Part shown: piece by piece, positions 19,084-27,999 of the stretch | Layout: each line of letters starts with the position of its first letter | How positions within the stretch are numbered: position 1 is the first letter of the stretch | NCBI GenBank assembly: GCA_963932145.1 | Contig: OZ010603.1 | Coordinates: 87,884,489-87,948,488, forward strand | DNA length: 64,000 bases | DNA from: Acanthosepion lycidas | Lineage: Eukaryota > Mollusca > Cephalopoda > Sepiida > Sepiidae | Direction of reading: 5' to 3' | The notes under the pieces: model-generated | What the model was told of the DNA's origin: nothing | The model's input: only the letters and a program-made list of their open reading frames with translations | Databases searched by the model: none | Translations under genes and position numbers: made by a program

Positions 19084-19682
19084 GATACCATACACATTAT
19101 TTCTTTTCTGGTCACAGAGTGTGTAGAAACTGTCCAAATCTTCTGTAAATCGAAGCTCTTTCAACTTATCTATTAACTCTAATCAAGGATGATGTTTTTA
19201 TTTAGCTGAATTTAGGAAATCTATTTATATCTATATATAGGGGTGGGAATGTTTTTCATTTCTGAACACGGTCAGCATGTTACGAGCGTCTTCATAATTG
19301 ATTCATAGTTCATAATTATCGACTACATTTTTCTTTTTTTATTATTAAAGCTTCCATTACCTGTAACCGGTTTTGCATTTAAAGGAGTCTATTATGTTCG
19401 TATTTTCCGCAAGTCTATTGCGGACAGACTTTGGAAGTTCTTCGTGTACATTTAAATGGTTCCTAATAGATCTATAATCAGACAGATGGAAAGTAAATCT
19501 TTTTGATAAATCTTCTTATGGAAGAAAATCGTCCATGATAATGACTAATAGGTTATCCGAAAGCGCTCGGATTTGAACAGATTTTACACATCTATGTCCA
19601 GAAATGAAAATAAAATAAAATGCTTAATTGCAGTTACTTATCAGCCTTCTTCAATGAAACTTGTATAAAAGAGGAATCCCCG

Positions 19683-19684
<2 letters not shown>
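19082..19684. other. AT-rich stretch, possible decayed minus-strand coding sequence
   Basis: The minus strand from about 19530 to 19355 stays open with FHLSDYRSIRNHLNVHEE, LPKSVRNRLAENTNI and IDSFKCKTGYR. I cannot assign it to a family. A retroelement remnant linked to the ribozyme repeats is possible but unproven. Confidence 0.25.

Positions 19685-19726
<42 letters not shown>
19685..19726. repeat. (CA)n(TA)n microsatellite
   Basis: CA to 19713, then TA to 19726. Confidence 0.97.
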
Positions 19727-19740
19727 TTATCGTTTCTACC

Positions 19741-19753
19741 GAAATAAACTATC
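19741..19753 (+). ncRNA. Hammerhead 3'-half related to 20801-20813
   Basis: GAAATAAACTATC: GAAA, then ATA/TAT stem III with loop AAC, then C at the cleavage position. The flanking ccgaaataaactat and cata...aatctctt match the full motif at 20799-20833 (ccgaaatagactat, cata...gtgattt). Its 5' half is replaced by (CA)n(TA)n and a short linker. Confidence 0.4.
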
Positions 19754-19877
19754 ACCATAATATAATCTCTTAAAGTCTTCGTTTTTATAATAATTATCAT
19801 TTGCTCTGTTTTACACTGAGGTCTCTTTGAATTTATATCCTCTTTGGAATTATCCATACGGATTACCAAATAATATC

Positions 19878-19878
<1 letters not shown>

Positions 19879-19916
<38 letters not shown>
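19879..19916. repeat. (TA)n microsatellite
   Basis: About 19 TA units. Confidence 0.97.
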
Positions 19917-19918
<2 letters not shown>

Positions 19919-20003
19919 CTTTCTATGGTAAATTTTCAAAAATATAAAAAGAAGTGATGTTTCATAAATTGTATTTTTAAATAAAATCGTTTATAGCACC
20001 ATT

Positions 20004-20064
20004 ATTAGCCGCCTGACGTGACGTTTTGGACGTCGAAACAAATGTTCATTTTTGTCGCGGTAAT
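20004..20064 (+). ncRNA. Type I hammerhead ribozyme motif
   Basis: All elements are in order. Stem I: CCGC (20009-20012) with GCGG (20057-20060), extended past bulged G20008 by ATTA (20004-20007) with TAAT (20061-20064). Core box: CTGACGT (20013-20019), canonical except A9 to U. Stem II: GACGT (20020-20024) with ACGTC (20030-20034), loop TTTGG. Then GAAA (20035-20038). Stem III: ACAAA (20038-20042) with TTTGT (20051-20055). C20056 is the predicted cleavage position. Eighteen pairs and three helices in the right register are very unlikely by chance. The A9 change may reduce activity. Confidence 0.75.
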
Positions 20065-20184
20065 TTGCATGTTCCAATGTAACAGCTTATAATAAATATT
20101 TATTGCTCTACTCTTGTATTGAGTCCTTTTTTTAAAATTATGTTAAGAACGTCCGAATTTATATTTTTTCGTTCTTTTACATTA

Positions 20185-20186
<2 letters not shown>
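20065..20186 (+). repeat. Dispersed repeat D, 3' body (copy 2)
   Basis: Follows the ribozyme directly. The blocks gctctactcttgtattgag and tcctttttttaaaa match 18020-18052. Confidence 0.6.

Positions 20187-20245
<59 letters not shown>
20187..20245. repeat. (TA)n microsatellite
   Basis: About 29 TA units. Confidence 0.98.
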
Positions 20246-20248
<3 letters not shown>

Positions 20249-20762
20249 AAGGTAACAAATCCGTTGGTATGTAATCCAAGTGGATCTTAGTAATATAAAA
20301 TATTAAAATTGATCTACGTAAAGAGCTCAATGTATTTATTATTACAGAGCAAATAATATAGGTTTATCTTAATTAACTACTATATTTCCATAATATTCAC
20401 TCCCCTTTAATTCTTCAAATCTCCCCCAAAACACTTTCAATCAATTCTTTATACCATTTTATCTATATATTTTAAAGTTATTTCCAACCCCCTTTTTATT
20501 CTTCTTTTAATTTTAAATTAATATTCCATTCTTCATATAACCCCAAATTAATACCATACGGTTAATATTCGGATTTAATTTTATAAAACTCCTTCCCTTG
20601 ATGACAAATGCCTCCCCACCCCCAGCTCTTGCCTCATGCCTTTCGTCTGACTGAAACATTGAAATGGATAAGTTCTGTATTAGTTTTTTTAGTTTAGTTT
20701 TTTTTTTTTTTTTTAGCTTTCACAGTTAAATTTCTATTTCTGACACGTACTCTGTCTACATC
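20246..20762. other. AT-rich non-coding DNA
   Basis: Poly-T run at 20700-20714. No gene or named repeat recognised. Confidence 0.5.
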
Positions 20763-20817
20763 GGGGTTGATAAGACAGACGACCGATATCTTCGTCTGCC
20801 GAAATAGACTATTCCCC
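20763..20817 (+). ncRNA. Type I hammerhead ribozyme motif, U3-A8 variant, long stem II
   Basis: Stem I: GGGG (20763-20766) with CCCC (20814-20817). Core box: TTGATAA (20767-20773). Stem II: GACAGACGA (20774-20782) with TCGTCTGCC (20792-20800), 8 of 9 paired, 9-nt loop. Then GAAA (20801-20804). Stem III: ATA (20804-20806) with TAT (20810-20812), loop GAC. U20813 is the predicted cleavage position, allowed but less favoured than C. The core differs from consensus only at positions 3 and 8, which pair with each other in the hammerhead fold, and the change preserves that pairing. Confidence 0.7.
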
Positions 20818-20979
20818 ATATGAAGTGATTTGGGATTTTATCGTTTATTAATATCGTGAGCCGGAAGTTTAGGGGTATAATCTGGGACTGATGCCAATTC
20901 AGTCGAGTTTCGATTCCGGCTTGAAGCAATCGGATGTCTAGCCACACTTAAGAGCTGCGAAACAGTCTGCTTGTGGATG

Positions 20980-20981
<2 letters not shown>

Positions 20982-21019
<38 letters not shown>
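20982..21019. repeat. (TA)n microsatellite
   Basis: About 19 TA units. Confidence 0.97.
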
Positions 21020-21021
<2 letters not shown>

Positions 21022-21115
21022 AGTATATGATTGGTGTATACGGAATAAATTCCAATGACCAACAATTACTATTCTTAAAAGAGTGCTCAATACAGAGTAG
21101 AGCAGATATAATTTA
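21020..21115 (-). repeat. Dispersed repeat D, 3' body (copy 3, inverted)
   Basis: The reverse complement reads gctctactctgtattgagca, ctcttttaagaa, attggaatttattcc, acaccaatcatatact, matching 18020-18103 block by block and again ending at (TA)n. Confidence 0.8.
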
Positions 21116-21142
21116 TTTACCATTTATTTTACATTCAACATC

Positions 21143-21197
21143 ATCACTTGATAAGACACAGGAGGTGTTGAAACAAAATGGTTATTTTTGTAGTGAT
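21143..21197 (+). ncRNA. Type I hammerhead ribozyme motif, U3-A8 variant
   Basis: Stem I: ATCAC (21143-21147) with GTGAT (21193-21197). Core box: TTGATAA (21148-21154). Stem II: GACAC (21155-21159) with GTGTT (21165-21169), loop AGGAG. Then GAAA (21170-21173). Stem III: ACAAAA (21173-21178) with TTTTGT (21186-21191), loop of 7. A21192 is the predicted cleavage position. All three helices are continuous and the core is consensus apart from the compensated 3-8 pair. The downstream ataacacatttatcttataa links it to repeat D. Confidence 0.75.
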
Positions 21198-21600
21198 TTT
21201 ATAACACATTTATCTTATAATTTTTATTTATTTTATAATTTTTAAATAAATAATTATATGTGTGTGTGTGCGTGTGAAAGACAATTAGAAAAGCTTTAAT
21301 TTGATATGTTTCATTAAAAATCCGTCGTCATTAATTAACAAACATCATCAGAAAAAAATGTAAGAAACAAAATCTACATTACCAAAATGAGACGCGATTA
21401 TGTTGACCCGCTAAACGCTTAAAATGACAACATTTACTTTGTGTTCCACAATACAGGACTTCGTGCAGAGCCATCATCGCTCATGTTCTGAAGGAACACG
21501 AGGCATAGAAGAAAAACTACCGCTTCGATAGAATATTCTACTATTAGGCTCTTCATGGAGCTTATTATTATAATAATGTCATAGGGGCACAACGTGTACT
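21198..21600. other. Non-coding DNA with short (TG)n at 21258-21276
   Basis: Starts with the repeat D tail. The rest is not recognised. Confidence 0.5.
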
Positions 21601-21893
21601 GTAACCACAGTAGAAGTGGTATTTCTTAGGTAAGACAGCCTGACGGAGCCCAACCCTCTCCAGGGCGGTTTTTGATTTCAGAGTTTTTTCCTTATAGATC
21701 GGTTGCTACCCAAGATCATAGAACCCTGTCTGTCCTTCTATTCGGCCATAGCTGAGTCGGTGGAGAAGAAGAGGATTCATCCCTTTTCCCAAGGGTATTA
21801 GCACGTAAGTGAATATAATGGATCTGACTGAAATTCGAACTTGTCTCTCCAATTCCTCTGAGCCGCTATCCACTACTCCACCATGTCTCCTTA
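21600..21893 (-). mobile_element. tRNA-derived SINE-like dispersed repeat B, copy 2
   Basis: The minus strand begins with a tRNA-like head: ggagacatggtggagtagtg gives box A (tggtggagtagtgg), and agttcgaatttc (about 21835-21846) gives box B. The body matches 14590-14860. This arrangement fits an RNA polymerase III-transcribed SINE. Confidence 0.65.
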
Positions 21894-22308
21894 CAATACA
21901 AAATGTGAAAATCTAATCCTTGAAACGATTGCTGTATGATTAATGAGCCAGGAAAACAATTTTTACCCAGTCACAGTTGGCAAGAAGTAGAGGAAGTTGT
22001 ATGTTTTCCTGTTATATCTTTGGCGGAAAATGAGTATAAGAAACATTAAGTTAACATCATGTTTTGTGTGTAGGTTGATGAAAGTGGTATGGAAATGTTA
22101 GCATGTAATTTATCTTGACACGGTAGATCTGAACTTATTCTAAGTAACTCCACATTACAGTTTTACTTTTCCTTGCATCTACTGTTTCCACCGATTTGCA
22201 TCTAGCATTTTACTCTTCAACTACGAATATTTAAAACATCCATCCGGAAATTCGTGTATAGCCATCGCTATATCACTATCTATCCATATCTATCTCTCGT
22301 TGGGCACC
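21894..22308. other. Non-coding DNA, nothing recognised
   Basis: AT-rich, short frames only. Confidence 0.5.
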
Positions 22309-22392
22309 TCGACGTGGTGTAATAGCTAGCAAGCTTATCTCGTTAGATCAGTTACGACTTACTAGTGAGTTCGATCCTCACTAGGTATCCTA
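22309..22392 (+). mobile_element. tRNA-like SINE head
   Basis: Box A-like tggtgtaatagctagc (22315-22330) and a T-arm CTAGTGAG (22362-22369), loop TTCGATC, CTCACTAG (22376-22383) with perfect pairing and a canonical T-loop. The acceptor ends do not pair well and the anticodon region is not clean, so a functional tRNA gene is unlikely. The position just before a non-LTR 3' end suggests a SINE or SINE-LINE fusion. Confidence 0.5.
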
Positions 22393-22486
22393 TACCTCTC
22401 GCCTCGTGCCACATCTAAGCTACGCTTAGAATATCAACATATCTTTTTTTTAAAGCATTTCGCCCCATGCAAGGCGGGAAGCCACT

Positions 22487-23010
22487 AGGACAAAGGGGTT
22501 ACAGAAGATTTGGAGCAAGATCAGATAGGAGTGATAGAAGAAAGGATGAGGAGGAGGGTAGTGGATAGATCAAGGCAACTGGAGATGTCGATTGACATTA
22601 CATTTGAATAGCTGGAGATTATAGCTCTCAGGGAAACAGGAATAGGGAAGGGAGTTCCACGGGCGAGAGGTGCGAGGCATGAAGCTATTGGAGTAGAAGA
22701 GACGGCTAGGAGTTTCGACAGTGAAGGGTTGAGAGCGGGATGCCAGCCTTGTAGGGCGCTGGAACTCATGACGCCTGGGAACCAGGGAATGCAGCTCCTC
22801 GGAGCAATTTCCATGAAAGTATTTGTAGAACAGACAGAGGAGGCGACGGCACGTCTGTGATAAAGTGACTGTAGACGAGATGCCAGAGCAGGGCTAACTA
22901 CATTGCATATCCGCCTCTGGAGCCTATCAACAACCCCGAGGCAAACAGAAGGGGCGCCAGACCATATATGGCAGCAATACTCCATGCAAGGACGAATCTT
23001 GTCAATAAGT
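22487..23010 (-). pseudogene. Non-LTR retrotransposon reverse transcriptase, C-terminal end
   Basis: The minus-strand frame (22985 to 22521) starts MEYCCHIWSGAPSVCLGVVD, then RLQRRICNVVSPALASRLQS and LYHRRAVASSVC. The pattern L-E-Y-C-x-H-x-W-x-G-A-P...L-D-R-L-Q-R-R...S-L-x-H-R-R-x-V-A-S is the region after the reverse transcriptase core in jockey/RTE-type elements. The expected ending (FHG...CS-x-EL...LP) is present but out of frame (NTFMEIAPRSC, TPFPIPVSLRAIISS), so at least two frameshifts have occurred. No polymerase core is present: a 5'-truncated dead copy. Confidence 0.75.
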
Positions 23011-23034
23011 TTGTTGTTCTTTTATCATTCTACC

Positions 23035-23275
23035 CCTAGTATAGCAATAGATCCACTAAGATGCAAGGGGTTACTGGAATAAAAGAGGTGGAAACAATAA
23101 AAAGAAGAGGATTCAAAGAGAAAGAGCAGGACGATTGACATTTTATTTAAATATATTGTATTAGGTTGGTGCAAAAATAATGTCGGTTTTTGACGTTTAA
23201 AAATACGTCAAAAACCGACATTATTTTTGCACCAACCTAATATTTACGATCGTAGTTCACAAGAAAGCGGTTTGT
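23035..23275 (-). mobile_element. Second non-LTR 3' fragment, split by a MITE
   Basis: The blocks atccactaagatgcaagggg and gacgattgacattttattta match 4550-4690 and 22487-22600. After removal of the MITE and one TA, ttgtatttacgatcgtag aligns with atgaagatcgtag in the copy at 4677-4688, so the MITE interrupted a pre-existing copy. Confidence 0.55.
23161..23240. mobile_element. 80-bp MADE1-like mariner MITE
   Basis: Arms of 36 bp (23161-23196 and 23205-23240), each starting TTAGGTTGGTGCAAAA from its own end, are perfect inverted complements around an 8-nt centre (23197-23204). TA at 23159-23160 and 23241-23242 is the mariner target duplication. Length, ends and the GGTTTTTG motif resemble the human MADE1 element, a non-autonomous relative of Hsmar1, as I remember it. 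No transposase is encoded. The transcript would fold into a long hairpin. Confidence 0.93.
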
Positions 23276-23394
23276 GTGATTGATTTGTTTTTTTACGACT
23301 TATCAACCTTGTGCAGTTTATTTAAAGCCAGAAAATATTTTTTAGGAGATATTAATGATTTACTCATACAATTCCTGCTAATTAAACCATAGCT
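23276..23394. other. AT-rich non-coding DNA
   Basis: Nothing recognised. Confidence 0.5.
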
Positions 23395-23505
23395 TAGGGG
23401 AAAGAGTTGGATTCATGCCTTCATGATATTGGCGTGACGTTAATTGGAACTTGGCTCTCCGATTTCGAAATTCTGTGACACTACCCATTGCACCACCCGG
23501 ACATC
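23395..23505 (-). mobile_element. SINE-like repeat B fragment (copy 3)
   Basis: The blocks ccatagcttaggggaaagag, ttggattcatgcctt and acccattgcaccacc parallel 21740-21885 (ccatagctgagtcggtggag, gaggattcatccctt, tccactactccacc). Confidence 0.5.
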
Positions 23506-23848
23506 GAAACTGTTACCCATTTAGACACTGACCAGGCTCGTTATTGTTTAACTCTGGTGAAGCAGAAAGAGAAATCCATATCTGAGAAGAGGAGAAACTA
23601 TTAACATTTTAATAAGAACTAGTAATTTATACCATGGAATTATGAGATCTTGATGCAAATCTAGTAGGCAAGATTCGAACACTGACAGTTGGTCTCAAAC
23701 ACTGCTACTTCAGACTGCTTTTTATTATTATTTATTACTTATTTGGTCGAGCACGCTCGGACATTCAAGAATCTATCAGGACGACCAAACCCGGTCCTGC
23801 ATCAATGTTGAAAGAATATTAGGCTGGCATCAAATGCCAGAGTTGGAC
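23506..23848. other. Left flank of the satellite array
   Basis: Mostly unrecognised. A perfect hairpin CTGGCAT (23824-23830), caa, ATGCCAG (23834-23840) lies 8 bp before the first monomer-like sequence. Confidence 0.6.
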
Positions 23849-26800
23849 AATGTATTTCGTTGCTGAGCAGCCAACACGTCTTGAGACATGGCTAGATGTC
23901 TAGAGCAGTAGATCAATGTATTTGATTGCTGGGCAGCCAACACGTCTTGAGTCATGGCTAGATGACTAGAGCAGTAGATCAATGTATTTGGTTGTTGGGC
24001 AGCCAACACGTCTTGAGTCATGGCTAGATGTCTAGAGCAGTAGATCAATGTATTTGGTTGCTGGGCAGCCAACACGTTTTGAGTCATGGCTAGATATCTA
24101 GAGCAGTAGATCAATGTATTTGGTTGCTGGGCAGCCAACACGTCTTGAGTCATGCCTAGATATCTAGAGCAGTAGATCAATGTATTTGGTTGTTGGGCAG
24201 CCAACACGTCTTGAGTCATGGCTAGATGTCTACAGCAGTAGATCAATGTATTTGGTTGTTGGGCAGCCAACTCGTCTTGAGTCATGGCTAGATGACTAGA
24301 GGAGTAGATCAATGTATTTGGTTGCTGGGCAGCCAACACGTCTTGAGTCATGTCTAGATGACTAGAGCAGTAGATCAATGTAATTGGTTGTTGGGCAGCC
24401 AACACGTCTTGAGTCATGGTTAGATGTCTAGAGCAGTAGATGAATGTATTCGGTTGTTCGGCAGCCAACACGTATTGAGTCATGGCTAGATGACTAGAGC
24501 AGTAGATCAATGTATGTGGTTGTTGGGCAGCAAACACGTCTTGAGTCATGGCTAGATGTCTAGAGAAGTAGATCAATGTATTTGGTTGTTGGGCAGCCAA
24601 CACGTCTTGAGTCATGGTTAGATGACTAGAGCAGTAGATCAATGTATGTGGTTGTTGGGCAGCAAACACGTCTTGAGTCATGGCTAGATGTCTAGAGAAG
24701 TAGATCAATGTATTTGGTTGTTGGGCAGCCAACACGTCTTGAGTCATGGCTAGATGTCTAGAGCAGTAGATCAATGTATTTGGTTGTTGGGCAGCCAACA
24801 CGTCTTGAGTCATGGTTAGATGACTAGAGCAGTAGATCAATGTATTTGGTTGTTGGGCAGCCAACACGTCTTGAGTCATGGCTAGATGTCTAGAGGAGTA
24901 GATCAATATATTTGGTTTCTGGTCAGCCAACACCTCTTGAGTCATGGCTAGATGACTAGAGCAGTAGATCAATGTATGTGGTTGTTGGGCAGCAAACACG
25001 TCTTGAGTCATGGCTAGATGTCTAGAGAAGTAGATCAATGTATTTGGTTGTTGGGCAGCCAACACGTCTTGAGTCATGGCTAGATGTCTAGAGCAGTAGA
25101 TCAATGTATTTGGTTGTTGGGCAGCCAACACGTCTTGAGTCATGGTTAGATGACTAGAGCAGTAGATCAATGTATTTGGTTGTTGGGCAGCCAACACGTC
25201 TTGAGTCATGGCTAGATGTCTAGAGGAGTAGATCAATATATTTGGTTTCTGGTCAGCCAACACCTCTTGAGTCATGGCTAGATGACTAGAGCAGTTGATC
25301 AATGTATTTGGTTGTTGGGCAGCCAACACGTCTTGAGTCATGGCTAGATGTCTAGAGGAGTAGATCAATATATTTGGTTTCTGGTCAGCCAACACCTCTT
25401 GAGTCATGTCTAGATGACTAGAGGAGTAGATCAATATATTTGGTTGTTGGGCAGCCAAGACGTCTTGAGTCTTCGCTAGATTTCTAGAGCAGTAGATCAA
25501 CGTATTTGGTTGTTGGGCAGCCAAGACGTCTTGAGTCATGGCTAGATGACTAGAGAAGTAGATCAATGTATTTGGTTGTTGGGCAGCCAACACGTCTTGA
25601 GTCATGGCTAGATATCTAGAGGAGTAGATCAATGTATTTGATTGTTGGGCAGCCAACACGTCTTGAGTCAAGGCTAGATGACCAGAGGAGTAGATCAATA
25701 TATTTGGTTGTGGGGCAGCCAACACGTCTTGAGTCATGGCTAGATGTCCAGTGGAGTAGATCAATGTATTTGGTTGCTGGGCAGCCAACACGTCTTGAGT
25801 CTTGGCTAGATGTCTAGAGCAGTAGATCAATGTATTTGGTTGTTGGGCAGCCAACTCGACTTGAGTCATGGCTAGATGTCTAGAGGAGTAGATCAATGTA
25901 TTTGGTTGTTGGGCAGCCAACACCTCTTGAATCATGGCTAGATGACTAGAGCAGTTGATCAATGTATTTGGTTGTTGGGCAGCCAACACGTCTTGAGACA
26001 TGGCTAGATGACTAGAGGAGTAGATCAATATATTTGGTTGTTGGGCAGCCAAAACGTCTTGAGTCTTGGCTAGATGTCTAGAGCAGTAGATCAATGTATT
26101 TGGTTGTTCGGCAGCCGAGACGTCTTGAGTCATGGCTAGTTGTCTAGAGCAGTAGATCAATGTATTTGGTTGTTGGGCAGCCAACACGTCTTGAGTCATG
26201 GCTAGATGTCTAGATAGATCAATGTATTTGGTTGCAGGGCAGCCAACACGTCTTGAGTCATGGCTAGATGACTAGAGCAGTAGATCAATGTATTTGGTTG
26301 TTGGGCAGCCAACACGTTTTGAGTCATGGCTAGATGTCTAGAGCAGTAGATCAATATATTTGGTTGTTGGGCAGCCAACTCGTCTTGAATCATGGCTAGA
26401 TGACTAGAGCAGTAGATCAATGTATTTGGTTGTTGGGCAGCCAACACGTCATGAGTCATGGCTAGATGACCGGAGGAGTAGATCAATATATTTGGTTGTT
26501 GGGCAGCCAACACGTCTTGAGTCTTGGCTAGATGTCTAGAGCAGTAGATCAATGTATTTGGTTGTTCGGCAGCCAAGACGTCTTGAGTCATGGCTAGATG
26601 ACTAGAGAAGTAGATCAATGTATTTGGTTGTTGGGCAGCCAACACGTCTTTAGTCATGGCAAGATATCTAGAGGAGTAGATCAATGTATTTGGTTGTTGG
26701 GCAGCCAGCACGTCTTGAGTCATGGCAAGATGACTAGAGCAGTTGATCAATGTATTTGGTTGTTGGGCAACCAACACGTCTTGAGTCATGGCTAGATGAC

Positions 26801-27999
26801 TAGGGGAGTAGATCAATATATTTGGTTGTTGGGCAGCCAACACGTCTTGAGTCTTGGCTAGATGTCTAGAGCAGTAGATCAATGTATTTGGTTGTTGGGC
26901 AGCCAACACGTCTTGAGTCATAGCTAGATGTCTAGAGGAGTAGATCAATGTATTTGGTTGCTGGGCAGCCAACACGTCTTGAGTCTTGGCTAGATGTCTA
27001 GAGCAGTAGATCAATGTATTTGGTTGTTCGGCAGCCAAGACGTCTTGAGTCATGGCTAGTTGTCTAGAGCAGTAGATCAATGTATTTGGTTGTTGGGCAG
27101 CCAACACGTCTTGAGTCATGGCTAGATGTCTAGAGTAGATCAATGTATTTGGTTGCAGGGCAGCCAACACGTCTTGAGTCATGGCTAGATGACTAAAACA
27201 GTAGATCAATGTATTTGGTTGTTGGGCAGCCAACACGTTTTGAGTCATGGCTAGATGTCTAGAGAAGTAGATCAATATATTTGGTTGTTGAGCAGCCAAC
27301 TTGTCTTGAATCATGGCTAGATGACTAGAGCAGTAGATCAATGTATTTGGTTGTTGGGCAGCCAACACGTCTTGAGTCATGGCTAGATGACCAGAGGAGT
27401 AGATCAATATATTTGGTTGTTGGGCAGCCAACACGTCTTGAGTCTTGGCTAGATGTCTAGAGCAGTAGATCAATGTATTTGGTTGTTCGGCAGCCAAGAC
27501 GTCTTGAGTCATGGCTAGATGACTAGAGTAGTAGATCAATGTATTTGGTTGTTGGGCAGCCAACACGTCTTTAGTTATGGCTAGATATCTAGAGGAGTAG
27601 ATCAATGTATTTGATTGTTGGGCAACCAACACGTCTTGAGTCATGACTAGATGACCAGAGGAGTAGATCAATATATTTGGTTGTGGGGCAGCCAACACGT
27701 CTTGAGTCATGGCTAGATGTCTAGAGGAGTAGATCAATGTATTTGGTTGCTGGGCAGCCAACACGTCTTGAGTCTTGGCTAGATGTCTAGAGCAGTAGAT
27801 CAATGTATTTGGTTGTTGGGCAGCCAACTCGTCTTGAATCATGGCTAGATGACTAGAGCAGTAGATTAATGTATTTGGTTGTTGGGCAGCCAACACATCT
27901 TGAGTCATGGCTAGATGACTAGAGGAGTAGATCAATATATTTGGTTGTTGGGCAGCCAACACGTCTTGAATCTTGGCTAGATGTCTAGAGCAGTAGATC

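Noticed and set aside
22309..22392. Functional tRNA gene
   Set aside because: T-arm and box B are excellent, but acceptor pairing and the anticodon arm are not convincing. A SINE head is more likely.
22521..22985. Intact gene of 154 codons
   Set aside because: The frame changes relative to the non-LTR consensus within it. It is a truncated reverse transcriptase remnant.
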